Origin: Clostridium sp.
GTDB lineage: Bacteria; Bacillota; Clostridia; Clostridiales; Clostridiaceae
Direction: 5' to 3'
Assembly (NCBI RefSeq): GCF_022482905.1
Contig: NZ_JAKVOI010000001.1
Location: 3,101,958-3,165,957, forward strand
Length of the DNA: 64,000 nucleotides
Shown here: piece after piece, positions 19,233 through 29,090 of the stretch
Layout of the letters: the number at the start of each line of letters is the position of its first letter
Position numbering within the stretch: the first letter of the stretch is position 1
Position numbers and translations under genes: made by a program
Notes under the pieces: model-generated
Database searches by the model: none
What the model was told of the DNA's origin: nothing
The model's input: only the letters and a program-made list of their open reading frames with translations

Positions 19233-19919
19233 ATGGAAGGCTCGATTGGAAAAATATTAATTGTGGATGATGATGAAAATATATGTGAAGTTATAAAAAT
19301 GTACGTTGAAAGCTCAGGGTATGATGTAAGAATAGCCAACGATGGAAAAGCTGCCGAAGAGGTTTTCTTAGAGTATAAACCGGATTTGGTGCTGCTTGAT
19401 ATAATGCTTCCAAATATAGATGGAATAGATGTATTGAAGTGGATAAGGAAAGATTTTGAAACACCTGTAATTATGCTTACGGCAAAAGGAGAAACTTTTG
19501 ACAAGGTACTTGGACTTGAACTTGGTGCTGATGATTACATAGTCAAACCTTTTGAAGCAAAAGAAATGCTTGCAAGAATTAAAGCGGTGCTTAGAAGATA
19601 TAATGTTGATAATGAAAACAAAGAGGTACTTAAATTTGAAGATCTAACAATAGATATAAATTCGTATACGGTTGTATATAAGGACAACGAAGTAAAAATG
19701 CCTCCGAAGGAATTTGAACTGCTTTATTATTTATCCAGCAACAAGAATAGAGTTTTTACAAGGGAGCAGCTTCTGTGTGAAGTTTGGGGATATGATTATC
19801 CCGGAGATTCCAGAACAGTAGATGTACATATAAAAAGGTTGAGAGAAAAACTTCAGGGAGGTCCAAACTGGCAGATAGAAACTGTATGGGGAGTAGGGTA
19901 TAAATTTGAGGTGAAATAA
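19233..19919 (+). CDS. OmpR/PhoB-family response regulator
   Basis: This 228-residue regulator has an N-terminal receiver domain (acidic pocket VDDDE, phosphoacceptor Asp56 in VLLDIMLP, switch Thr in MLTAKG, Lys in VKPFE). Its C-terminal winged helix ends with the HIKRLREKL recognition region and the GVGYKFE turn. GAGAGG precedes the ATG. The histidine kinase starts one base after its stop, so the two are translationally linked. An HtrA-type protease follows the kinase, reminiscent of CssRS control of htrA in Bacillus. The signal is unknown. Confidence 0.92.
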   Translation: MEGSIGKILIVDDDENICEVIKMYVESSGYDVRIANDGKAAEEVFLEYKPDLVLLDIMLPNIDGIDVLKWIRKDFETPVIMLTAKGETFDKVLGLELGADDYIVKPFEAKEMLARIKAVLRRYNVDNENKEVLKFEDLTIDINSYTVVYKDNEVKMPPKEFELLYYLSSNKNRVFTREQLLCEVWGYDYPGDSRTVDVHIKRLREKLQGGPNWQIETVWGVGYKFEVK

Positions 19920-19920
19920 T

Positions 19921-21336
19921 ATGAGGAGAAGCCTGTTTTCAAAGCTTGTGACAGCATTTACAGCAATTATTGTACTGAGCTTTGTCATGACATTTGCCTT
20001 TTTATCCTATTGGTTTGAGAGTTATTATTTTAATCAGAGGAAAGAGGAACTGCTGCGTGAATCTGAATTTATAAAAGAAAGGGCCATTCAATATTTAAAT
20101 GGCAATATAACTTCTGATGATATAAATGATACTATAACGTACATAGGGAACTATTTATCGGCAGATATATGGCTTGTAGACAATTACGGTTATGTTTATT
20201 CTGTATCCTCAAGCAAGCATAAAAAATTAATAGCAACTTCCAAGCAGATAGTGACAAGTGACCTTAAAGAACTTAGAGAAAATAAAACAGTAGATAAAAG
20301 GGGAAATTACTCAGAGGTATTTAGTTCACCGGTACATACTTTTGAAATACCTATTTTTTCAAATGGAGTATTCAGAGGAGCAATAATGATGCATACGTCC
20401 ATAAATGAATTGAAGGGTCCCCTAAAAAGGGTATACCAGATAATTTGGATATCCGCTGTGCTTGCAATTATAATTTCATGCATAGTCATATATTATTTGT
20501 CACAGAAGATAATTATAGAACCACTGGAGAAAATAAATTATGCGGCAGATAAAATATCCAAGGGAGAAGTACAAAAAAGAGTTCATATAAATTCTAAAGA
20601 TGAAATTGGAGTACTTGCCAGATCTTTTAACAGCATGGCAGATTCTATAGAAGAAGTTGAGAAAAACAGAAGACAGTTTATATCAAATGTATCCCATGAG
20701 ATAAGATCTCCTATAACATCTATAAAGGGCTTTATAGGTGGAATCCTGGATGGAGTAATTCCAGAACAAAAGGAAAACTACTATCTCTCTTTGACTTATT
20801 CGGAAATACAGAGGCTTACAAGACTTGTAAATGACCTTTTGGATTTATCTGCCATAGAAGCAGGCCAGTTTAAGATGAGGATTGAAGAAGTGGATATAAA
20901 TGAAATTGTAAGATTATGTGTAATAAAATTTGAGCAGAAAATTAATAATAAAAAACTTAAAGTTGATGTAAATATGGAGGATGACAAATTGTATGTAGCT
21001 GCAGATAAGGACAGGATAACCCAGGTAGTTGTGAATTTGATAGATAATGCAGTAAAGTATGTTGGTTCAGGAGGAAATATAAAAATTGAAACGAAGACAA
21101 AATCAGATAAGGCTTTTATATCTGTATTTAATGATGGCCCGGGAATAGACAATGAAGACTTAAATCATATATGGGACAGATTTTATAAAGGTGATAAATC
21201 AAGAACTTCGAAAATAAGCACAGGCTTGGGATTGCCTATAGTAAGAAGCATATTGACCCAGCTTGGAGAAGATATATGGGTTAAAAACAGGGAAGGTGCT
21301 GGAGTAGAATTCACTTTTACTCTCAAAAGGATTTAA
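19921..21336 (+). CDS. Membrane sensor histidine kinase
   Basis: This 471-residue kinase has membrane helices at about residues 11-31 and 174-195 enclosing a ~140-residue extracytoplasmic sensor, then a HAMP linker (~195-248). The dimerisation/phosphoacceptor helix has His259 in SNVSHEIRSP. The ATPase domain shows the N box (NLIDNAVKY), G1 box (FNDGPGID) and G2 box (STGLGLPIV). All catalytic boxes look intact. It is the partner of the regulator immediately upstream. The sensor domain matches no ligand-binding type I can name. Confidence 0.92.
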   Translation: MRRSLFSKLVTAFTAIIVLSFVMTFAFLSYWFESYYFNQRKEELLRESEFIKERAIQYLNGNITSDDINDTITYIGNYLSADIWLVDNYGYVYSVSSSKHKKLIATSKQIVTSDLKELRENKTVDKRGNYSEVFSSPVHTFEIPIFSNGVFRGAIMMHTSINELKGPLKRVYQIIWISAVLAIIISCIVIYYLSQKIIIEPLEKINYAADKISKGEVQKRVHINSKDEIGVLARSFNSMADSIEEVEKNRRQFISNVSHEIRSPITSIKGFIGGILDGVIPEQKENYYLSLTYSEIQRLTRLVNDLLDLSAIEAGQFKMRIEEVDINEIVRLCVIKFEQKINNKKLKVDVNMEDDKLYVAADKDRITQVVVNLIDNAVKYVGSGGNIKIETKTKSDKAFISVFNDGPGIDNEDLNHIWDRFYKGDKSRTSKISTGLGLPIVRSILTQLGEDIWVKNREGAGVEFTFTLKRI

Positions 21337-21421
21337 TGGAATATTACAGTATTGTTCATATTTGCGTAAAAACTTGCTATTATAATGATGCTAAATTAAG
21401 TAATTATGAGGTGTAAATTTA

Positions 21422-22633
21422 ATGGATGATAATAAAAATGACGGCGTAAGAGATGTTAAATGGCAAAGCGTTGACAATGGTATATCCAAGATAAAATTTG
21501 TGAATAACAGGAGAAAATCCAATATAAAAAAATTCTTTAAGCTGTGCTGTTTTATTTTGATAGCAGCATTTTCCGGTGGAGTATCAGGAGCTTATATAGC
21601 CAATAAGAAGGAAGTTAGTAAAGTCTATACGCCGAACGATCAGACATTAATGAATTCTAAAAAAAATGAAAGCGGCATTGTATCCGATATTCAAAGTTCA
21701 TCTCAGGAAAAGGATTATGGAAAGCAAAATTCAATAACGAAAGTATCGGAATTAGTAGGACCTACAATAGTTGGCATAAGTAATAAAAGTCAAGGTTATT
21801 TTGGACTTCAGGATACGGGAAGTGGGTCTGGAATAATAATAGATTCGGAAGGATATATAGTTACAAATTATCATGTAATACAAAATGCAGATAAGGTGAC
21901 GGTAAAACTCTCCAGCGGTAAAATATTGGATGCCTCTGTGAATGGGATAGATGAAGGATCTGATCTGGCAATAATAAGGGTGAGTGCAAAAAATTTACCT
22001 GTAGCCAAACTGGGGGATTCTTCAAAAATAAAAGTTGGAGATACTGCAATTGCCATAGGCAATCCTCTTGGCGAAGATTTTGCAGGGTCTGTTACAGCAG
22101 GAATAGTAAGTGCGCTGAACAGAAAGATATCCTATAATGGTATAGTATACAATAAATTAATACAGACTGATGCTGCAATAAATCCTGGCAATAGCGGTGG
22201 ACCTCTTTGTAATGACAATGGTGAAGTCATTGGCATAAACAGTTTTAAGTTGAGTTCTTCAGGTAGCACGGAAGGTATGGGATTTGCTATACCTATAAAT
22301 GATGCAAAAGATATAATAAAGCAGCTCATAAATACTGGTGAGGTTAAAAGGCCATATCTCGGCATATATGGTGAAAGTGTAATTTCAGAGAATGATAAAA
22401 TTCAAGGCGTATATATTCAGGAGGTAAAAAAAGGAAGCGGGGCTTATCAGGCTGGTTTAAAGCCGACGGATATTCTTATGGAATTAGATGGGAAAAAGAT
22501 TGCTCAGCTGCCTGATATTCAAGATATAATAAATTCACATAAAGTTGGAGATAAAGTTAAGTGTAAAATCTGGAGAGATGGAAATACTATAGAAACAACT
22601 GTAACTTTATTGGGTATTGAAGGTCAGAAATAA
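21422..22633 (+). CDS. htrA: HtrA/DegP-type membrane-anchored serine protease with PDZ domain
   Basis: This 403-residue protein has an uncleaved N-terminal membrane anchor (about 41-60), a linker, a trypsin-like protease domain and one C-terminal PDZ domain (from about residue 310). The catalytic triad is visible: H151 in TNYHV, D181 in GSDLAIIRV, S258 in PGNSGGP. Such proteases degrade or refold misfolded secreted proteins at the membrane surface. It lies 85 nt after an OmpR-type two-component system, which may control it. PrsA, another secretion-quality factor, lies 4.5 kb downstream. The symbol marks the family, not strict orthology. Confidence 0.9.
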   Translation: MDDNKNDGVRDVKWQSVDNGISKIKFVNNRRKSNIKKFFKLCCFILIAAFSGGVSGAYIANKKEVSKVYTPNDQTLMNSKKNESGIVSDIQSSSQEKDYGKQNSITKVSELVGPTIVGISNKSQGYFGLQDTGSGSGIIIDSEGYIVTNYHVIQNADKVTVKLSSGKILDASVNGIDEGSDLAIIRVSAKNLPVAKLGDSSKIKVGDTAIAIGNPLGEDFAGSVTAGIVSALNRKISYNGIVYNKLIQTDAAINPGNSGGPLCNDNGEVIGINSFKLSSSGSTEGMGFAIPINDAKDIIKQLINTGEVKRPYLGIYGESVISENDKIQGVYIQEVKKGSGAYQAGLKPTDILMELDGKKIAQLPDIQDIINSHKVGDKVKCKIWRDGNTIETTVTLLGIEGQK

Positions 22634-22639
22634 AATGGA

Positions 22640-22835
22640 TATGGAAAAGAATCGAACTTGTAATTATGATTGTATAATGTTATCATAGTGCATATGTGAA
22701 TACTAAGTGAAGATTTTGATGAGTTTTAACTCGGCAATGTTGTCGGGCTAAGACTTATATGTGCATATTTGTAAATTCAACTGGATAATTATACTTTATG
22801 TGCCAGATAATCACTTATATGAGCAAGTCATTTAG
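22640..22835 (+). other. Intergenic region with possible RNA structure before pth
   Basis: This 196-nt region between htrA and pth has no ORF. It contains two adjacent small hairpins (GAG-TTTTAA-CTC and CGGCAATGTTGTCG, about 22720-22750) between the related sequences GTGCATATGTG (22689-22699) and TATATGTGCATAT (about 22756-22768). These could close a larger stem with AAGT/ACTT. No known riboswitch class is recognised. Confidence 0.3.
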
Positions 22836-22859
22836 ATGATTTCAGATTGGAGCAGAAAT

Positions 22860-23423
22860 ATGTTTTTAATAGTTGGATTAGGTAATATCGGTACTAAATA
22901 TGAGCATACAAGACATAATGTTGGGTTCGATGCTGCTGATTTTATAGGCAGAAAGCATAATATAAATATAAATAAGCAAAAGTTCAAAGGCTTTTATGGA
23001 GATGGAATTATATGCGATAAAAAGGTAATTCTATTGAAACCTAGTACATATATGAATTTAAGCGGTGAGAGTGTAAAGGAAGCAGCTGCTTTTTATAAAA
23101 TAGACAATAAGAATATAGTAGTAATTCAGGATGATATAAGTCTTCCAATAGGAAGAATCAGAATAAGGAGCAAAGGAAGTGCCGGTGGTCATAACGGCAT
23201 AAAAAATATAATTTATAATTTAAACACAGATGAATTTGTAAGAATAAAAATTGGTGTTGGACATCCTGATAAGGATGTTATATCCTATGTACTTGGTAAA
23301 TTTGAAAAAGAAAATAGCAATCATATAGAAAAGGTTTTTAAATTTGCATCAGATTGTGTTGAGTGTATTTTGAGCAAGGGCATATTTGAAGCTATGAATA
23401 GGTTTAATGGATTAAATATTTAA
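22860..23423 (+). CDS. pth: Peptidyl-tRNA hydrolase
   Basis: This 187-residue enzyme releases peptides from prematurely dropped peptidyl-tRNA. It begins [19 protein letters not shown], with catalytic His19 in TRHNVGF. It also has [13 protein letters not shown], the DDI loop and [15 protein letters not shown] at 22849-22852 is seven bases from ATG 22860; the longer frame from 22836 is rejected. It is the equivalent of Bacillus spoVC, located before mfd as there, but the small fin gene between them in Bacillus is absent. Confidence 0.95.
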   Translation: MFLIVGLGNIGTKYEHTRHNVGFDAADFIGRKHNININKQKFKGFYGDGIICDKKVILLKPSTYMNLSGESVKEAAAFYKIDNKNIVVIQDDISLPIGRIRIRSKGSAGGHNGIKNIIYNLNTDEFVRIKIGVGHPDKDVISYVLGKFEKENSNHIEKVFKFASDCVECILSKGIFEAMNRFNGLNI

Positions 23424-23442
23424 AAATCTTATTTTGTGCCGT

Positions 23443-23468
23443 AATCTCTTAAAGTAGAGATTAACGGT
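23443..23468 (+). other. Stem-loop between pth and mfd
   Basis: CCGTAATCTCT pairs with AGAGATTAACGG (one bulged A) around a short loop. No T-run follows, so it is not a clear terminator; it lies 44 nt before mfd. Confidence 0.4.
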
Positions 23469-23511
23469 TATTGTGCGTTGATTTATATTTTTGGTTAGGG
23501 TGGTTATTGAA

Positions 23512-26500
23512 ATGAGATTAAAGGGACTTATAAAACCTATTGAGGATAGTTCGGAATTTAAAGATATTATGGCTTCAGTGGAAAATAAAAAGTTTCCCAT
23601 TGGAGTATACGGTCTTTCGGAATCAGGAAGAAGTTGTTTGATTGATACTGTATATGAAAATATGGATAAGTCTTTTTTGATTCTTACCCACAGTGATGTG
23701 GAGGCAAGAAAATTATATGAGGATTTATCATTATACGAAAACAAAGTATTTTATTTTCCATCAAAAGAAGTTGTTTTTTATAATATAGATGCAATATCAG
23801 GAGATTTAAGATGGGAAAGATTGAAAGTAATAAAACAGATGCTGAGCAGGGGCAAGAAGATTATAGTAACCTGTATAGAAACTCTGGCATCAATATACAT
23901 ACCGGTGGATCTGTATAAAAAGTATACTTTTAGATTATCTCCGGGAAAAAATATTGACTTGAATGAATTTGGAAAGAAATTAGTCCAGTGCGGGTATGAA
24001 AGAGTAGATATTGTGGAGTCCAAGGGACAATTCTCCATAAGAGGAGGGATACTGGACATATACTCGCCGGTTTTAGGTGAAGCCTATCGGGTGGAGTTAT
24101 TTGGGGATGAAATAGAGTCAATAAGAAATTTTAATGTAGAATCCCAAAGGAGTATAGAGAAAGTAAAAAGTATAGAAATTTTTCCCGCAAAAGAAATTAT
24201 ACTGGATAGTCAAACCGTTGAAAGTGCATATGAAAGTATAAAAAGGGATAAAGATTTAATTATAGAAAAATTACGGAGAGGTAAAAATAACGAAGCTGCA
24301 GATAAGCTTGAGAAACTGATAGACAGGAATTTGGAGTTCCTCAAAGAAAGCTGGGGTTTTGAGACTATAGACAGCTTTATGCCGTACTTTTACGACAAGA
24401 CTTCTTCATTTTTAGATTATGCAAAAAATTATTTTATAATAGTTGATGATGTTAAAAGGTGCAGTGGCAAGCTTGACAGTGTGTATTTTGAATTTGAAGA
24501 AAATTATAAAAGCTTTCTTCAACGAGGCGGTGTACTTCCCGGGCAGGCAAATCTTCTCATAAGTAAAATTCAAGTTATGAAATCTTTGGATTCAAGAGGA
24601 GTAATAATACTGGATTCAATTGCAAAATCCAGTGAGTATCTGAGGCCTAAATTCATAACGAAGTTTTCCCAGATAACGTTAAACAATTATAGTGGAAAAA
24701 TTGACTTGTTAGTTGAAGAAGTAAAGGAGAAAAAAGATAATAGGTTTAAAGTTTTAATTCTTGCAGGAACAAGACCTAGAGGAGAAAGACTGGTTAAAAA
24801 TTTAAGGGATATAGGAATAGAAAGCAGTTACAAAGATAATATAGATGAAATCATGAATGGAGAGGTTGTAGTAACTTTTGGAAATCAGCTGAACGGATTT
24901 CAATATACGGATCTTAGAATATGTATAATATCGGACAAAGAAGTTTTTGGATCGGCAAGAAGAAAAATGCTTAAAAGACATTCCAAAAAAGGCGTAGGCA
25001 AGATAAAAAGCTTTACGGAGTTAAAACCAGGTGATTATGTTGTTCATGTAAATCACGGCATAGGAGTATATAAAGGTATAAGGCAGCTTGAACTTCAAGG
25101 ACATAAAAAAGATTATCTGGAATTGACATATTCGGGCGATGATAAACTGTATGTACCTGTAGAGCAGCTGGATATGGTTCAAAAATACATAGGAAGTGAT
25201 GGAAAAACACCAAAGATCAATAAGCTTGGCAGTCCGGAATGGTCTAAAGCCAAGCGGAAGGTAAAAAAGTCCATAGAGGAAATAGCAGATGATCTAGTAA
25301 AGTTATATGCAGTAAGATCTACACTTAAAGGCTATAAATATTCAAAGGATACAATATGGCAAAAACAGTTTGAAGATGAGTTCCCATATGAAGAGACGCC
25401 AGATCAAATCACTACAATAAATGATATAAAGGCAGATATGCAGTCGGATAAAGTCATGGATAGACTACTGTGCGGTGATGTAGGATACGGAAAAACAGAA
25501 GTAGCAGTAAGAGCAGCTTTTAAAGCTGTAATGGATGGAAAGCAGGTGGCTTTTCTAGTACCTACTACAATACTTGCACAACAACACTACAATAATTTTA
25601 TAAAAAGATTTTCTGATTTTCCAATAAAAATAGATATGATTAGTAGATTCAGAACGATATCTCAACAGAAGAAAACTATAAAAGCATTAAAAAATGGAGA
25701 AGTAGATATACTTATAGGAACACATAGAATACTCCAAAAGGATGTGCAGTTCAAAGATCTTGGACTTCTGATAATAGATGAGGAACAGAGATTTGGAGTT
25801 ACCCATAAAGAAAAAATAAAGAAGATGAGGAAAAATGTTGATGTTCTTACTCTAAGTGCTACTCCCATACCTAGAACTCTTCATATGTCACTTGTCGGTG
25901 TCAGGGATATAAGTGTTATAGAAACACCACCAGAGCAGAGACATCCCATACAGACATATGTAGTGGAGTACAATGATCAATTGATAAGAGATGCCATATT
26001 GAGGGAGACTAACAGGGGAGGACAGGTATATTTTGTATATAATAGAGTAGAAAATATAAATAAGATGGCAGCTTATATATCCAAACTCATTCCAGAAGTA
26101 AAAGTTGCAGTGGCCCATGGGAAAATGCAGGAGAAAGAACTTGAAAATGTCATGGTAGCATTTATGAATAATGAGTGTGATATACTCCTATGTACAACTA
26201 TCATAGAAACAGGTATGGACATACAAAATGTTAACACTATGATAATTTATGATGCAGATAAAATGGGATTGTCCCAACTATACCAATTGAGAGGAAGAGT
26301 TGGAAGAACAGATAAAATAGCCTATTGCTATTTAACTTATAGGAAGGATAAAATACTTACTGAAGTAGCAGAAAAACGTCTCAAGGCAATTAAAGATTTC
26401 ACAGAATTAGGTTCCGGTTTCAAGATAGCGCTGAAGGATCTTGAAATACGTGGCGCAGGTAATATAATGGGATCATCGCAGCATGGTCATATGGCAGCAA

Positions 26501-27036
26501 TAGGCTATGATCTTTACTGCAAGATGCTTGAAGATACTATAAAGACCATAAAAGGAGAAATAGAGGAAGAGCCAGTTGAAACTACTGTGGATCTAAAAGT
26601 GGATGCTTATATACCTAATGATTATATAGAAAATGAAGTCCAAAAGATAGAAATATATAAAAAGATAGCAGCTATTAATTGCTATGAAGATATGATGGAT
26701 ATAAAAGAAGAATTAGAAGACAGGTTTTCTACTATACCAAATCCAATATGTAATCTCATGAATATAGCATATATAAGGAGCATTGGCAAAAGACTCGGGA
26801 TAGAAGAAATAAAAGAAAAAAAGGATGAAATTGTTTTTATTTTTAAAAGTAGAGAAAAAATCAACAATGATGTTTTAAAATTTGTTATAAAGAAATATGC
26901 GAGAAATATAGTCTTGAAAATGGATGATAAACCGGGATTTGGCTACAGGATCAAAGATTTAAAAAGAGACAATCTTCTAATAATTATAAAGGAATTAATG
27001 GAATTCATGATAAGTGTTCAAAAACAGGCACAATAA
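23512..27036 (+). CDS. mfd: Transcription-repair coupling factor
   Basis: This 1174-residue ATP-dependent translocase pushes stalled RNA polymerase off DNA and recruits UvrA. The N-terminal UvrB-like region (~1-340) is followed by the RNA polymerase-interacting domain (KPGDYVVHVNHGIGVY onward). The SF2 motor has Walker A GDVGYGKTE near residue 655, the DEEQ box and motif VI QLRGRVGR. The C-terminal TRCF domain inhibits UvrA binding. Length is typical. AGGGTGG at 23496-23502 sets ATG 23512 as the start. It sits next to pth, as in Bacillus. Confidence 0.96.
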   Translation: MRLKGLIKPIEDSSEFKDIMASVENKKFPIGVYGLSESGRSCLIDTVYENMDKSFLILTHSDVEARKLYEDLSLYENKVFYFPSKEVVFYNIDAISGDLRWERLKVIKQMLSRGKKIIVTCIETLASIYIPVDLYKKYTFRLSPGKNIDLNEFGKKLVQCGYERVDIVESKGQFSIRGGILDIYSPVLGEAYRVELFGDEIESIRNFNVESQRSIEKVKSIEIFPAKEIILDSQTVESAYESIKRDKDLIIEKLRRGKNNEAADKLEKLIDRNLEFLKESWGFETIDSFMPYFYDKTSSFLDYAKNYFIIVDDVKRCSGKLDSVYFEFEENYKSFLQRGGVLPGQANLLISKIQVMKSLDSRGVIILDSIAKSSEYLRPKFITKFSQITLNNYSGKIDLLVEEVKEKKDNRFKVLILAGTRPRGERLVKNLRDIGIESSYKDNIDEIMNGEVVVTFGNQLNGFQYTDLRICIISDKEVFGSARRKMLKRHSKKGVGKIKSFTELKPGDYVVHVNHGIGVYKGIRQLELQGHKKDYLELTYSGDDKLYVPVEQLDMVQKYIGSDGKTPKINKLGSPEWSKAKRKVKKSIEEIADDLVKLYAVRSTLKGYKYSKDTIWQKQFEDEFPYEETPDQITTINDIKADMQSDKVMDRLLCGDVGYGKTEVAVRAAFKAVMDGKQVAFLVPTTILAQQHYNNFIKRFSDFPIKIDMISRFRTISQQKKTIKALKNGEVDILIGTHRILQKDVQFKDLGLLIIDEEQRFGVTHKEKIKKMRKNVDVLTLSATPIPRTLHMSLVGVRDISVIETPPEQRHPIQTYVVEYNDQLIRDAILRETNRGGQVYFVYNRVENINKMAAYISKLIPEVKVAVAHGKMQEKELENVMVAFMNNECDILLCTTIIETGMDIQNVNTMIIYDADKMGLSQLYQLRGRVGRTDKIAYCYLTYRKDKILTEVAEKRLKAIKDFTELGSGFKIALKDLEIRGAGNIMGSSQHGHMAAIGYDLYCKMLEDTIKTIKGEIEEEPVETTVDLKVDAYIPNDYIENEVQKIEIYKKIAAINCYEDMMDIKEELEDRFSTIPNPICNLMNIAYIRSIGKRLGIEEIKEKKDEIVFIFKSREKINNDVLKFVIKKYARNIVLKMDDKPGFGYRIKDLKRDNLLIIIKELMEFMISVQKQAQ

Positions 27037-27174
27037 TTTCCAGGGTATTACAAAAATATGAACAAAAATGGTTTTGTTATAAAATTGTGTTTGTGATAAA
27101 ATGAATCTGTATTTTATGAAATACATACTGAATGATAAAAAATTCAATATACAAATAAGAGTGGAGGAATAACA

Positions 27175-28197
27175 GTGAATATAAAGAAAATCTTAGTTGC
27201 TGTTTTAGCATCTGCAACATTATTTTCCATTTCCGGGTGCAGTATGATAGAAAAGACACCAGAGGCTATAGCCAATAGTGCTGTAGCAATAGTTAATGGG
27301 GAGAAGATAACAAGGGCGGAATTAGATAAAGATCCTAATACACTTCAAGTGATTCAACAGGCAAAGCAGCAGTATGGAGACAATTATTCTCAAAATGAGG
27401 AGGCAGTAAGTGCAATAAAATCCCAAAAAGAGCAGATCTTAGACAACATGATAACTGAAAAGGTATTGAGTCAAAAAGCCAAGGAACTAAATATCCTTCC
27501 AAGTGATTCAAAAGTAAAAAGTGATGCAAAGGCACAGATAGACAAGATGAAGAAACAGTATTTTGGCGGTGACGAAACTAAATTTGCAGAAGCATTGAAA
27601 CAACAGGGATTTACCGAGCAAGCTTTAACGGAAATGTATGTAGCTCAAATTAGAAATCAGGAAATACAGGAGAATATAGCTAAGAGTCTTACAAAAAATT
27701 TAAAGATTACTGATAAGCAGGTTAAAGATTATTATGATAAGAATAAAGATAAATTTACTGAACAGCCTACGAAAATGCATCTGGAACATATACTTGTAAA
27801 GACTGAAGATGAAGCTAAAAAGGTCAAGAAAAGACTTGATAGTGGTGAAAGTTTTGCTAAAGTAGCCAAGGAAGTTTCACAGGATACGTCAAACAAGGAT
27901 AAAGGTGGAGATCTGGGAGAAATAAGTGTTGATGACACCAATTATGATGCACAGTTTATGGCTGGTGCCAAGGCATTGAAGGAAGGACAGATATCCAATC
28001 CTGTACAAAGCAGCTTTGGATGGCATATAATAAAATGTATAAAGAAAACAGAGTATCCTGTTAAAGAGTTTTCCAAAGTTAAATCACAGATAAAGAGTCA
28101 ATTGGAAAATGATCAAAAGACTAAAATAATGAGCCAGAAAACCAGCGAATGGAAGAAAGCTGCAAAAATAGAGAAAAAGGAAAAGAATTTAATGTAA
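27175..28197 (+). CDS. prsA: PrsA-type peptidyl-prolyl isomerase lipoprotein
   Basis: This 340-residue secreted foldase has a lipoprotein signal peptide with lipobox S-I-S-G-C near residue 22. A SurA-like N-terminal region (~40-185) is followed by one parvulin domain (about 198-290: MHLEHILVKTEDEA through SSFGWHIIKC). It helps exported proteins fold on the outer membrane face. The start is GTG 27175 with GGAGG at normal spacing. It is a single gene ended by a strong terminator, inserted between mfd and spoVT relative to the Bacillus order. Confidence 0.92.
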   Translation: MNIKKILVAVLASATLFSISGCSMIEKTPEAIANSAVAIVNGEKITRAELDKDPNTLQVIQQAKQQYGDNYSQNEEAVSAIKSQKEQILDNMITEKVLSQKAKELNILPSDSKVKSDAKAQIDKMKKQYFGGDETKFAEALKQQGFTEQALTEMYVAQIRNQEIQENIAKSLTKNLKITDKQVKDYYDKNKDKFTEQPTKMHLEHILVKTEDEAKKVKKRLDSGESFAKVAKEVSQDTSNKDKGGDLGEISVDDTNYDAQFMAGAKALKEGQISNPVQSSFGWHIIKCIKKTEYPVKEFSKVKSQIKSQLENDQKTKIMSQKTSEWKKAAKIEKKEKNLM

Positions 28198-28217
28198 GTA
28201 AATTACATGTGAATAAA

Positions 28218-28256
28218 AATAACCTTAATTAGATGATTCTAATAAGGTTATTTTTT
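28218..28256 (+). terminator. Rho-independent terminator after prsA
   Basis: AATAACCTTAATTAGA pairs with TCTAATAAGGTTATT (one bulge) around TGAT, followed by TTTTTT. Confidence 0.88.
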
Positions 28257-28349
28257 AATTTTTTCTAATTTTAATAACAATTGTGCATAAAATTTCATAT
28301 TTAGAAAAATAATAATAATACAATTCATATAATTAAGGAGGAATACAGC

Positions 28350-28895
28350 ATGAAAGCAACTGGAATTGTTAGACGTATAGACGATTTAGGAAGAGTTGTT
28401 ATACCTAAGGAGATAAGAAGGACTCTTAGAATAAGAGAGGGAGATCCACTTGAGATATTTACAGATAGAGAAGGCGGGGTTATTTTAAAAAAATATTCGC
28501 CCATCGATGAATTGAGTGAAATATCCAAAGGATACACAGAGTCTCTTGAACAAACCATCGGAGATATTGTCTTGATATGTGATAATGATAGCTTGGTATC
28601 TGTGAGCGGTGCACCTAAAAAAGAGTATATAGACAAGAAAATAAGTGAGGAATTGGAGGAAATAATTGAAAATAGAAAATTGGTGTCACTAGGGGAAAAA
28701 GAGGTAATTGATTTATATGAAGACGAAGAAGCCGAAAAAAAATATAAAGCCCAAGTTATATCACCTATCATAGCAGGAGGAGATGCAATTGGAGCTGTTA
28801 TAATAACTTCAAAGGAAGAAGTGGATTTTGGTGACGTAGAAGTTAAATTAGCGGAAACTGCATCATCATTTCTTGGAAAACAAATGGAGGAATAA
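28350..28895 (+). CDS. spoVT: Stage V sporulation protein T
   Basis: This 181-residue transcription factor has an AbrB-type swapped-hairpin DNA-binding domain at residues 1-50 (GIVRRIDDLGRVVIPKEIRRTLRI) and a C-terminal GAF-like domain. SpoVT tunes late forespore (sigma-G) gene expression and spore germination. AAGGAGG is well placed before the ATG. It is followed by a perfect hairpin that overlaps the stop codon, so it is probably monocistronic. The yabM-to-yabR block follows in the same order as in Bacillus. Confidence 0.95.
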   Translation: MKATGIVRRIDDLGRVVIPKEIRRTLRIREGDPLEIFTDREGGVILKKYSPIDELSEISKGYTESLEQTIGDIVLICDNDSLVSVSGAPKKEYIDKKISEELEEIIENRKLVSLGEKEVIDLYEDEEAEKKYKAQVISPIIAGGDAIGAVIITSKEEVDFGDVEVKLAETASSFLGKQMEE

Positions 28896-28930
28896 TGTAA
28901 TGGCAGTTTTACTGCCATTACATTATTATA
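28892..28930 (+). terminator. Terminator hairpin overlapping the spoVT stop
   Basis: A perfect 15-bp stem (ATAATGTAATGGCAG with CTGCCATTACATTAT) encloses a 5-nt loop. It begins within the last codons of spoVT. The T-run is weak (TATTATAATTAG). Confidence 0.75.
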
Positions 28931-29090
28931 ATTAGATTTCAAGTATAAACTTCATACTCATTAAATGATTATTGACAATAATAAAAAAAAATACTCACTG
29001 AAAGTAATAATAATTATAAATTTAAAGTAATTATAAATATGTATACTATATTGCAATGATTTATGATTATAGATATTCGGGGGTATTTTT

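Noticed and set aside
28325-28942. 205-residue minus-strand ORF antisense to spoVT
   Set aside because: Shadow of spoVT, with no ribosome site and biased composition from the opposite strand.
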